Source of the DNA: Bacteroidota bacterium
GTDB taxonomy: Bacteria > Bacteroidota > Bacteroidia > Chitinophagales > Chitinophagaceae
DNA length: 57,870 bases
Direction of reading: 5' to 3'
Assembly: GCA_030706735.1 (NCBI GenBank)
Contig: JAUZNZ010000030.1
Span: 1-57,870 of the forward strand
Shown here piece by piece: positions 50,795 to 57,870 of this stretch. The first letter of the stretch is position 1. Each line of letters begins with the position of its first letter. Both the position numbers and the translations under genes were made by a program. Under the pieces are notes generated by a model. That model had not been told where the DNA came from. It worked only from the letters and a program-made list of their open reading frames with translations, and did no database searches.

Positions 50795-51871
50795 TCAAAA
50801 CACTACCCTCCTCCCCTCTTTTGCCGACTGTTTCGCTGCTTCGAGGATCCGAACCACGATGACATTATTATCAAGGCTCGAAAGATCGCCAGTCGGATTG
50901 GTCTGTCCACGCAGCACCGACGCCAGGTAGGTCAGGTTATCCGTGTAGGGAGCAGCCGCCGCCTCCAGCGGCACAGGATCATAGGTATCCTTCGTTCTCT
51001 CCACCAGCGTGTTTCCATTCAGTGCATGCAGATACCCCGTCTTGCCGAAGACCTCCAGGTCCTTGATGCCGAAAGGCCAGTTCCAGGACGCCTCGATAAA
51101 ACCGATCGCCCCCGGATATTCGACCACGATCGTGGCATCGTCATCCACATTCGGATAGACTTCCGGCTTATAGTGCCTGATCACGGCCGTAACGGCGATC
51201 GGAGCATGGCCCCCCATCAGCCAGGTCATCAGGTTGGCGCCATAGCATCCGAAATCGACAACGGCCCCGCCTCCATTTTTGGCCGGATCGGTCAGCCATT
51301 TCAGGAAATCCGGGCTGCACCCGATCTCCCTGGGGCCCTGGTGCCCGTCATGCGTAACCATGCGACGGATCTCGCCGATCGCACCTTGTTCATGCGCCAT
51401 CGCATACACGCGCTGGTTGCTCGGATACCAGGTGGTCTCATAATTGGTGAGCACCCTGATATGCCACTTCTCCGCAAGCTCCGCCATCCGTTTGGCCTGC
51501 CGCGTATCGATGGCCAGCGGTTTTTCCACCATGACTGAAATGCCCTTCGGCGCACAGGCCTCGACCACGGCGAGGTGATCCACAATGGCATTGTAGGCCA
51601 ATACCGCATCGGGCCGGATATGTTCCAGCATGGCCGGCACGTTGGTATAGAACAGGGAATCGGGCAACTGATAGCGCAATTTGTATTTCTGCACCAGTTG
51701 CTGATCCGGTTCGGCAATGCCCAGGATGATCACCCGCCCCTTCTTGTAGTTCTCCATCAACCCGAACACATGGTCATGATTGAGGCCGGCCACGCCCACC
51801 TTAAGAGGCTGTTGCGCACCGGCGAGTAGGGCGCATACCCACAGTATGCCGGATAAGCTGATTGCTTTCAT
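50795..51871 (-). CDS. Gfo/Idh/MocA family oxidoreductase, secreted
   Basis: 358 residues with a signal peptide (MKAISLSGILWVCALLAGAQ), as several Bacteroidota members have. Rossmann start VGVAGLNHDHVFGLMEN, then VMVEKPLAI with the catalytic Lys of the EKP motif, HQGPREIGCSPDFLKWL, and DFGCYGANLMTWLM with the His/Asp-containing substrate region. The family oxidises sugars or inositols, using NAD(P) held tightly in exported members. The substrate is unknown. It is preceded by a palindromic repeat and the Nramp gene upstream on the same strand. Confidence 0.93.
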   Translation of the reverse strand: MKAISLSGILWVCALLAGAQQPLKVGVAGLNHDHVFGLMENYKKGRVIILGIAEPDQQLVQKYKLRYQLPDSLFYTNVPAMLEHIRPDAVLAYNAIVDHLAVVEACAPKGISVMVEKPLAIDTRQAKRMAELAEKWHIRVLTNYETTWYPSNQRVYAMAHEQGAIGEIRRMVTHDGHQGPREIGCSPDFLKWLTDPAKNGGGAVVDFGCYGANLMTWLMGGHAPIAVTAVIRHYKPEVYPNVDDDATIVVEYPGAIGFIEASWNWPFGIKDLEVFGKTGYLHALNGNTLVERTKDTYDPVPLEAAAAPYTDNLTYLASVLRGQTNPTGDLSSLDNNVIVVRILEAAKQSAKEGRRVVF

Positions 51872-51920
51872 TATTCTTGATTTGACCTGAAAATAGGACT
51901 TTTCCCGGGGTTTCGTTGCG

Positions 51921-51960
51921 CGACCGTTCCGTGAACGTTTCCACGACCGTTCCGCGAACG
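51921..51960. repeat. Two 17-bp direct repeats with nested palindromes
   Basis: CGACCGTTCCGTGAACG (51921-51937) and CGACCGTTCCGCGAACG (51944-51960) differ at one base. Each contains CGTTC-nnn-GAACG, so each can form a small hairpin. They fill the gap between the Nramp stop and the oxidoreductase start and may be a terminator or processing site. Confidence 0.7.
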
Positions 51961-51962
51961 GC

Positions 51963-53231
51963 TCAATGCGCGAACTGGAACCAAAGCAAGGCCACGGCGG
52001 CAGCGGTCATCAGGATCAGCGCGGTGACACCCAGGATATTCGTCCCTTTCCTGTTCACCGAGGTGCCCATGATCTTCGGATTGTTGCAGATATGCAATAC
52101 CACGGCGATCATCACGGGAGAAGTAAGGCCATACAGGACGGCTGTGTAGATCAGGGCCTGGATCGGACTGATGTTCAGAAAATCCAGACAAAGCCCCGCC
52201 ATCAGCGAAACGATCAGGGTCACATAAAATCCCGGCGCCTGATTGAACTTCTTGTCCAACCCCTGACGCCAGTTGAACGTTTCCGCTACGATATAGGACA
52301 GGGATCCACCCAGGACAGGGATCGCGAGGAATCCGGTGCCGATCACCCCAATGGCAAAAAAGGCATACGTGACCTTGCCGGCGAGAGGCTCCAGGGCCTT
52401 GGCCGCCTGCTCCACGGTGTCGATCTGGCGGATACCGGCCGTATACAGGACGACGCCGGTCGTCAAAATGATGAAAAACATCACCACATTCGAGAATAGC
52501 ATGCCCAGATAAACGTCCAGTTTCATTTTTTCCATGAAGCGCTTGTCGACAATGACCCTCTTTCGCGACAAATGGATATCCTCCGCCTCCATCGTCGCCT
52601 GCCAGAAAAATAGGTAGGGCGAAATGGTCGTACCCAGAATGGCGACCAGGATCGAGAAGAATTCCTTATTCATATGGATCGTAGGGATCACCGTATGCTT
52701 CAATACCTGTGCCCAATCGTTCTTGACCAGGAAGGGGATAATGATATAGAGCAGTAAGACCATGCAGAGCCATTTCAGGATGCCCGCGATCTTCTGATAA
52801 GGATAAAGGATCACGCCGAAAAGGATCATCCCGGTGAACAGGATCTCGAAGGCGAAAACAGGCATGCCGGGCAGGAGCAGGTGCGCCACAGCCCCCATCC
52901 CCTCGATATCGGCGCCGATATTGAGCACAATGGCCGGAAAACTGAAGGCCATCATCAGGTAGATAATGCCTTTGGGATAATGCGATTTCAGCACGCCCGT
53001 CAAGCCCTTGGAAGTGACCGCACCGATCCGGGCGCACATTTCCTGGATGGAAGCCATCAGGGGAAAAGTGATCAGCGCCGTCCACAGCGTGGCCATCCCG
53101 AATTGTGCACCGGCCTGCGAATACGTCGCGATACCGGATGGATCATCATCGCTCGCCCCGGTGATCAAACCGGGCCCCATTATTTTCAGGGCCTTCTTTA
53201 TTTTTGCGGAAAATTTCGTCTTCGGCTTCAT
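51963..53231 (-). CDS. Nramp-family metal transporter with divergent metal site
   Basis: 422 residues with eleven predicted membrane helices. The first helix keeps GPG..DDDPSGIATYSQAGAQFG, clearly Nramp-like, but the usual DPGN metal-site motif reads DPSG. Helix 6 should have MPH and instead reads ISPYLFFWQA. So the Asn and Met ligands for Mn(II) or Fe(II) are replaced. Related proteins with such changes transport Mg(II) or Al(III). Substrate here is open. Divergent from gpmA. Confidence 0.9.
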   Translation of the reverse strand: MKPKTKFSAKIKKALKIMGPGLITGASDDDPSGIATYSQAGAQFGMATLWTALITFPLMASIQEMCARIGAVTSKGLTGVLKSHYPKGIIYLMMAFSFPAIVLNIGADIEGMGAVAHLLLPGMPVFAFEILFTGMILFGVILYPYQKIAGILKWLCMVLLLYIIIPFLVKNDWAQVLKHTVIPTIHMNKEFFSILVAILGTTISPYLFFWQATMEAEDIHLSRKRVIVDKRFMEKMKLDVYLGMLFSNVVMFFIILTTGVVLYTAGIRQIDTVEQAAKALEPLAGKVTYAFFAIGVIGTGFLAIPVLGGSLSYIVAETFNWRQGLDKKFNQAPGFYVTLIVSLMAGLCLDFLNISPIQALIYTAVLYGLTSPVMIAVVLHICNNPKIMGTSVNRKGTNILGVTALILMTAAAVALLWFQFAH

Positions 53232-53289
53232 GACGGCTCAAGATACCAATACCCTGCCACAGTTCCGAAGATGATCGGTACATTTACCT

Positions 53290-53895
53290 ATGCCACTACT
53301 CGTTATCGTCCGACACGGACAATCCGTTTGGAACCTGGAAAACCGTTTTACCGGGGAGACAGATGTTGATCTGACCGCGCTGGGCCGGGACGAGGCCCGC
53401 GCGGCGGGGAAAAAATTAAAGGGATTCACCTTCGCCCATGGATTTACCTCCGTACTCCGGCGGGCGGAAGAGACCCTGCAGCTGATCCTTGAAGAGATCG
53501 GCCGGACCGATCTCCCCATTTCGAGGAATAAAGCCCTCAATGAACGAAACTATGGACAATTGCAGGGAATGAACAAAGCCGAGACGGCTCTCAAATACGG
53601 TGACCGGCAGGTGGCGCTCTGGCGAAGGAGCTATGACGTGCGACCGCCCGGCGGGGAAAGCCTTCAGGACACCGTCGCCCGCGTGATCCCCTATTACCAG
53701 GCCGCGATCGAACCCTTGCTGGCCGCCGGCCAAAACATCCTGATCGTCGCCCATGGAAATAGTCTGCGCGCCTTGATGATGCATCTGGAACACATCAGCG
53801 AATCGAAGATCGCGGAAGTCGATATTCCAACCGGCGACCCGAGGCTCTATACTTTCGACGCGCAACTCCACCTGGAAAAAGCAGCCTACCTCTAA
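53290..53895 (+). CDS. gpmA: 2,3-bisphosphoglycerate-dependent phosphoglycerate mutase
   Basis: Interconverts 3- and 2-phosphoglycerate through a phospho-histidine. 201 residues, shorter than E. coli GpmA (250) but with RHGQSVWNLENRFTGETDVDL (His9 catalytic), the SVLRRAEETLQLILE segment, NERNYGQLQGMNKAETALKYG and VAHGNSLRALMMHLE (second His). The deleted residues are in the loop before the C-terminal tail, as in other Bacteroidota enzymes. Confidence 0.95.
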   Translation: MPLLVIVRHGQSVWNLENRFTGETDVDLTALGRDEARAAGKKLKGFTFAHGFTSVLRRAEETLQLILEEIGRTDLPISRNKALNERNYGQLQGMNKAETALKYGDRQVALWRRSYDVRPPGGESLQDTVARVIPYYQAAIEPLLAAGQNILIVAHGNSLRALMMHLEHISESKIAEVDIPTGDPRLYTFDAQLHLEKAAYL

Positions 53896-53898
53896 CCT

Positions 53899-54867
53899 TC
53901 AAACCTCCAGCACGATCTTGCCGGTATGACCCCCACTCTCCATCAGGGCATGCGCCCGCGACGCTTCCCCCAACGGAAAACCCGCAAAGATCATGGGCTT
54001 ATAACGGCCCGTTTCCAGGACCGGCCATACCTTCTTTTCGATCTCGGCAGCCAGGGCCGCCTTAAAGGAGGGATCCCGCGCCCGCAGCGTACTGCCGGTG
54101 AGGGTCAGACGCCGGGACATGATCTCGAACGCATCGATCTCGGCCTTGGAGCCGCGCGGGGCATTGATGAAGACCAGCCGGCCATCGGGCCGCAGCAGGC
54201 GCAAATTCTTGCCGATATAATCTCCCCCGACCATATCCAGGATCAGATCGGCGCCTTCAGCCCGGAACGCCTCCGAAAAGTCTTCTTTCTTGTAATTGAT
54301 ACATCGGTCCGCACCCAGCGAGACGCAGACCGCACATTTTTCTTCGCTGCCGGCCGTCGCCAGTACGATCGCGCCAAAAGCCTTCGCAAGCTGGATCGCT
54401 GTGGTTCCGATCCCCCCGCTTCCCCCGTGCACGAGAAAGCGCTCTCCCTCTTTCAATCGCCCCCGCTGAAACACATTGTGCCATACCGTGAAAACGGTCT
54501 CCGGCAGGCAGGCTGCTTCGACCAGGCTCCATCCCCGGGGAATGGGCAGGCATTGTCCTTCCGGAACCGTTGCATATTCCGCATATCCCCCGCCGCCAAG
54601 CAGTGCACAAACTTTGTCGCCCGGCTTCCAGCGACGAACGGCCGCACCGCACTGCTCAACGACGCCGGCGATCTCCAGCCCGGGAATATCGGGCGAAAAA
54701 CCCGGTGGCGCCGGGTAATTGCCTTTGCGTTGGCTGATGTCGGGCCTGTTGATGCCGGCGGCCCTGACCTGAACCAAAACCTCGCCCTCGCCCGGCAAAG
54801 GGATCGGCCGGTCCTGCAATTGCAGCACCTCCGGCGCGCCCGGAGAAGTAATGACGATCGCTTTCAT
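53899..54867 (-). CDS. NAD(P)H-quinone oxidoreductase, zeta-crystallin/PIG3 type
   Basis: 322 residues of the medium-chain dehydrogenase family without zinc: GINRPDISQRKGNYP at the N-part, the Rossmann motif GGSGGIGTTAIQLAKAFG (about 150), AGSEEKCAVCVSLGADRCINY and the C-terminal SGGHTGKIVLEV. PIG3-type enzymes reduce quinones one electron at a time with NADPH. ATGA overlap with the end of bshC (54864-54867), so it is co-translated with bacillithiol synthesis. Confidence 0.94.
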   Translation of the reverse strand: MKAIVITSPGAPEVLQLQDRPIPLPGEGEVLVQVRAAGINRPDISQRKGNYPAPPGFSPDIPGLEIAGVVEQCGAAVRRWKPGDKVCALLGGGGYAEYATVPEGQCLPIPRGWSLVEAACLPETVFTVWHNVFQRGRLKEGERFLVHGGSGGIGTTAIQLAKAFGAIVLATAGSEEKCAVCVSLGADRCINYKKEDFSEAFRAEGADLILDMVGGDYIGKNLRLLRPDGRLVFINAPRGSKAEIDAFEIMSRRLTLTGSTLRARDPSFKAALAAEIEKKVWPVLETGRYKPMIFAGFPLGEASRAHALMESGGHTGKIVLEV

Positions 54868-56462
54868 ACAGTTTCCTGCAATACCACAAATTGTTGTTCC
54901 AGCGTCAGGGAATGGTCATAAAGGTCTTTTAGGAACTGTCGTCCATGCCTGGCATACCAGGGCATGAAATTATCGACGCGCTCCTGCAGACTATTCAAAG
55001 GGAAAAGAGAGGTCTGAATGGCATGGATCTGCCGTTGCTGATCCTTGAATTTCCGCTTTTCGGCTTTGAGCAATTTTTTTTCCAGCTCCCGGACCGGTTC
55101 AAGGGCCTTGGTTTCGAGCGCATCCACATGCTGGACAAGCGTGGGATCGACCGCTGCGGAGACCTGCTTCAGGCGGGTATAATAGGACTGGGCTTCCCCG
55201 ATCTCCTTTTCCAGGCTAAGCTGCAACGTCGATTGCCGTTTTACCAGCTCATTCATCAATTCGTCTTCGGCACGAAAAACATCGATGGCGGAAAGACCGG
55301 CCCGCTCCAGCTTCTCGGTCCATTGAGCCTCCACGAGCAGGAAGGAATTGCGCATCACGAGGACAGGATAGGGCACGCCATAATGCCGGAAAAGATCTTT
55401 CAATTCCAGCCAGTAGGCCGTCTCACCCCCGCCGCCGATAAAGGCGATATTGGGAAGAAGGGTCTCCTGAAAAAGTCCCCGCAGGATCACATTCGGACTG
55501 AAGCGTTCCGGATGGCGGTGCAATTCCTCCCGCAGTTCCTCTTCGCTGAACACGATACTTGACTCGTGCACATAGAAGACGCCATCCCGCTTTTCAATGC
55601 GGCCCCGCAGGTCATCCTTCAAATAGAATAAATTGATCATCCTCGGATTCGCCTGCACCTTGACATGCTGGGACAACGCCCGCGTGGTCTCTTCGACGAT
55701 CCGGGAGGGGATATTCCGGAAAAGATCATCTTCGAATACCGGGATCATCAGCCGTTTCAACTCCACGTCATCGGCATTCAGAACGACCAGGCCGTAGTCG
55801 GAGAACAGATGGTGCAATAATCGGAAGGTCGCCGTCTGGATATCCGGGCTTTCCAGGTAGGCCTCCCGAAGGATGCCGACCAGCTCGGCGCCGAATGGCT
55901 GAACCGATAACTCGCCTTCGATCCGATGGAAGAGTGGTTCCAGTCCCTTCGTGCTCATCCTGCCCACAGCCCCCTTTTGCTTCGTGTCCCACTCCAGCTT
56001 CTCGCCATGGAGATAGACCTTTCCCAATTCCTCCAGGTCAGCGTCTTCGCTACCCATGTAAAATACGGGTACGAAGCGTTTTCCGGGATGATCCTCCCCC
56101 AGCTTCGCCGCCAGCCGGATGCAATGCAGGATCTTGTAGATGAAATAAAGCGAGCCCGTAAAGATGGCGGGCTGATGCGCCGTGCACACCGTGAACACCT
56201 CCTCGTCGAGCAAGGCTTCGATATTCCGCTGAACAGGCGCCGCAGCATGTACCCCCTCATATTGTCGCCTCAACCGGTCCACCAATGCCGGACGGTTCAC
56301 CCTGAACCCCTGCCGGGCCTTGATGGAGGCCATTATGCCTCCGGCATTCGCGGGATGCTCGTAAAATGGCCTGAGGGTGTCGGCCTGGTCCAGATAATCC
56401 GTAATTATTTTCGAGAAATAGCCTGTCTGACGATAGGACAAAAGAGTCGGTTTCCAATCCAT
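54864..56462 (-). CDS. bshC: Putative bacillithiol synthase BshC (cysteine-adding enzyme)
   Basis: 532 residues, the family's length. Rossmann-like core with FVPVFYMGSEDADLEELG (substrate site), TAHQPAIFTGSLYFIYKILH, and GGGGETAYWLELKDLF; then a long coiled coil of about residues 400-480 with ETKALEPVRELEKKLLKAEKRK. BshC adds cysteine to glucosaminyl-malate as the last step of bacillithiol production. BshA and BshB are not in the window. A TACTTTTA near-consensus promoter element lies 11 bases upstream of its ATG. Confidence 0.96.
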   Translation of the reverse strand: MDWKPTLLSYRQTGYFSKIITDYLDQADTLRPFYEHPANAGGIMASIKARQGFRVNRPALVDRLRRQYEGVHAAAPVQRNIEALLDEEVFTVCTAHQPAIFTGSLYFIYKILHCIRLAAKLGEDHPGKRFVPVFYMGSEDADLEELGKVYLHGEKLEWDTKQKGAVGRMSTKGLEPLFHRIEGELSVQPFGAELVGILREAYLESPDIQTATFRLLHHLFSDYGLVVLNADDVELKRLMIPVFEDDLFRNIPSRIVEETTRALSQHVKVQANPRMINLFYLKDDLRGRIEKRDGVFYVHESSIVFSEEELREELHRHPERFSPNVILRGLFQETLLPNIAFIGGGGETAYWLELKDLFRHYGVPYPVLVMRNSFLLVEAQWTEKLERAGLSAIDVFRAEDELMNELVKRQSTLQLSLEKEIGEAQSYYTRLKQVSAAVDPTLVQHVDALETKALEPVRELEKKLLKAEKRKFKDQQRQIHAIQTSLFPLNSLQERVDNFMPWYARHGRQFLKDLYDHSLTLEQQFVVLQETV

Positions 56463-56512
56463 AATAATTGGGTAAAAGTAAGGAGTTCGCCGGAATTTAC
56501 TCTACCGCTGAT

Positions 56513-57355
56513 CTATTTCAGACTGTAGGCGGCAATCGAGTTCTTAAAGAAGGTAGGAACATATACGACGCGATGCACCGGATCGTATCCGATATCCGCA
56601 GAGTTGATCTTTTCAGGCCTGGTGTCCAGCATGATCTGCTTGCTTCCGTCACCCTTGACATAATAGATGGCGCCCGCCCAGCACGACACGATGAACTCGT
56701 TGTCCTTTACTCTCTCGATGCCGTCCGTGCTGGCATCCATGCCGTCCGCGATCTTGACCGCTTTGCCGTCCGGGCCGGCCTTCCATAGCGCGCCATTACC
56801 GAGGACGTACAGGTCACGGCCCACGCATAGCACGCCATTGGCGCCGGTAATGCCTTCGAGCCAGGTGCTCACTTTCCCGCCCTCGATGCGATGCACTTTA
56901 GCCGTGCGCGTGTCCGAAACATAGACGACCCCTTTGCTGTCGACGCTGATGTCGTTGAGAAAAACGGCGCCAGGCACCGGTATGCGCCTGACGATCTTTC
57001 CAGCTTTGATATCGATGACGACGACCGCATTCGGATCGGCGGCATAGAGCAGATTACCAAATCGGCCGAGACCCTTGGGCGCATTCAAACCGGTCACCCA
57101 ATCCACCTGGATGGGCCTGCCATCCAATCCCACCTTGCCGATAGACCCCTTGCCTTCCTTCCCGTCGACGTCGCCGCCAATATTGGACTGATACAGGAGC
57201 TTGTCTTCCGGCGAATACAACACGGACTCCGGCTGCCTGAGCACGGAATCGGTTTGCCAGATCTTTATGAGCTGGTGCTGCGCACGCACCGTATTATTCA
57301 GAACCAGGGATAAAAGACAAAGTAAAAAGGCGTAGGGGAAACGTGAACCTTTCAT
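56513..57355 (-). CDS. SMP-30/gluconolactonase-like beta-propeller, secreted
   Basis: 280 residues with a signal peptide (MKGSRFPYAFLLCLLSLVLNNTVRAQ). Six-bladed propeller repeats are seen as ESVLYSPEDKLLYQSNIGG, GLGRFGNLLYAADPNAVVVID, FLNDISVDSKGVVYVSDT and ADIGYDPVHRVVYVPTFF. The Glu-Asn-Asp metal triad of SMP-30 family is in part recognisable (NDIS, SD). A lactonase role is possible; members in Bacteroidota are often annotated only as ATP/GTP-binding or propeller proteins. Stands alone. Confidence 0.88.
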   Translation of the reverse strand: MKGSRFPYAFLLCLLSLVLNNTVRAQHQLIKIWQTDSVLRQPESVLYSPEDKLLYQSNIGGDVDGKEGKGSIGKVGLDGRPIQVDWVTGLNAPKGLGRFGNLLYAADPNAVVVIDIKAGKIVRRIPVPGAVFLNDISVDSKGVVYVSDTRTAKVHRIEGGKVSTWLEGITGANGVLCVGRDLYVLGNGALWKAGPDGKAVKIADGMDASTDGIERVKDNEFIVSCWAGAIYYVKGDGSKQIMLDTRPEKINSADIGYDPVHRVVYVPTFFKNSIAAYSLK

Positions 57356-57460
57356 ACGAAACGTTTTTGGTTAGCAGGTCTAACAGCCAAGATACCCAGT
57401 TGTTCGGCAACCTCCCCCCGTCGATCCACTACGAATTGCCGTAGCTGCGAATTGCCGTAG

Positions 57461-57870
57461 TCATAGCACCTGGAACCCGTACGCATAAGGATCGTCCTCC
57501 GGATCGATCGTAATGGTATTGTGGCCATACACCCGCGCCCAACCCTCGATGCTCGGGAGAATGGCAGGCAGGCCGCCCACCGTCGTCGTCCCTTCGATCC
57601 GCCCGGTGAACAAGGATCCGATGATGCTCTCATGGAGAAAGGGCTCTCCCGGTTTCAGCTTTCCTTTAGCCCACCATTGCGCCATGCGCGCCGACGTGCC
57701 CGTACCGCAGGGAGATCGGTCGATAGCCTTGTCCCCATAAAAAACCGCATTCCGGGCCGTGGCCTCCGGACTGATCGGGCGCCCGGTCCAAAGGATATGC
57801 GAACAACCGGCGATGGTCGCATCCTCCGGATGAACATATACGCCCGCATCATTGATCCGTTTCCGAATAA
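57461..57870 (-). CDS. Proline racemase/4-hydroxyproline epimerase family, 5' end cut by window edge
   Basis: The C-terminal 136 codons are visible. Residues around IDRSPCGTGTSARMAQWWAKG hold the second catalytic Cys (CGTGTS), and the part before and after it, AGCSHILWTGRP and STTTVGGLPAILPSIEGWARV-like segments with RIEGTTTVGG, match 4-hydroxyproline 2-epimerase more than diaminopimelate-like enzymes. The first catalytic Cys lies outside the window. It would feed hydroxyproline to catabolism; no partner gene is visible. Confidence 0.92.
   Translation of the reverse strand, partial: IRKRINDAGVYVHPEDATIAGCSHILWTGRPISPEATARNAVFYGDKAIDRSPCGTGTSARMAQWWAKGKLKPGEPFLHESIIGSLFTGRIEGTTTVGGLPAILPSIEGWARVYGHNTITIDPEDDPYAYGFQVL

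Noticed and set aside
53926-54921. Open frame opposite the quinone oxidoreductase gene
   Set aside because: Antisense to a well-supported enzyme gene; no conserved motif.
1-57870. CRISPR arrays, prophage genes, insertion sequences, rRNA operons, PUL-type SusC/D pair
   Set aside because: None was seen. Repeats found are only two-copy local elements, and the TonB receptor is not followed by a SusD protein.

Overview
The window is a piece of a chromosome from a Bacteroidota bacterium, most likely a Chitinophagaceae member, with moderately high GC. The evidence is the company of lineage-typical families (DoxX/BT_3928-type protein next to a DUF1599 protein and folP, DUF6089-type porin, HYC_CC_PP-type protein, OMP beta-barrel and TonB receptors with carboxypeptidase-regulatory N-domains, bacillithiol BshC, UbiD). 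Weak or absent Shine-Dalgarno sequences and several promoter elements of the Bacteroidota TAnnTTTG type point the same way. No phage, insertion sequence, CRISPR array or rRNA is visible. Both ends cut genes: a sirtuin at the left and a proline racemase/hydroxyproline epimerase at the right.

Layout. 1-17,100 is housekeeping: sirtuin, alpha/beta hydrolase, EVE protein, a noncoding stretch with a decayed fasciclin remnant, then a minus-strand cluster pdhA - TPR - ribH - LutA-like. recF and a DUF721 gene follow on plus, then an orphan DppB-type permease, DoxX and DUF1599 genes, folP, an NrnA-type phosphoesterase/FKBP operon, ndk, and ubiD/TraB plus a DUF6089 porin. A tRNA-Pro(GGG) sits at 17,410. 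17,600-24,700 is accessory: an AT-rich SnoaL-like secreted protein, an Ig/ice-binding lipoprotein, two unknown envelope genes, a zinc metallopeptidase, a vapBC module beside a 5'-truncated gene, an AraC/GyrI regulator and a 40-residue His-tailed microprotein coupled to a membrane protein.

24,745-35,133 is a plus-strand copper/silver resistance island: an HMA-AraC fusion regulator, the CopA P1B-ATPase, a Cys/His-rich HYC_CC_PP-type protein, a CusA-type RND pump encoded as two overlapping genes, a TolC-type channel and two different periplasmic adaptors. CopA would move Cu(I) across the inner membrane; the Cus-like tripartite pump would move it out of the periplasm.

35,135-47,700 holds a GH29 alpha-L-fucosidase, a two-component system followed by an outer-membrane beta-barrel protein, and a tight minus-strand operon of TonB receptor - beta-helix lipoprotein - PepSY membrane protein - purple acid phosphatase-like enzyme. 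That operon looks like an envelope uptake system with no obvious described counterpart. 47,700-57,870 returns to mixed metabolism: a frameshifted membrane gene, DUF488, DoxX-like, DUF1801, L,D-transpeptidase, Gfo/Idh/MocA oxidoreductase, an unusual Nramp-family transporter, gpmA, a quinone oxidoreductase coupled to bshC, an SMP-30-like propeller and the racemase.

The most unusual items are the split CusA pump, with its three copper-binding methionines at canonical spacing, the TonB/beta-helix/PepSY/phosphatase operon, the HMA-AraC regulator, and the Nramp protein that lacks the usual DPGN and MPH signatures.
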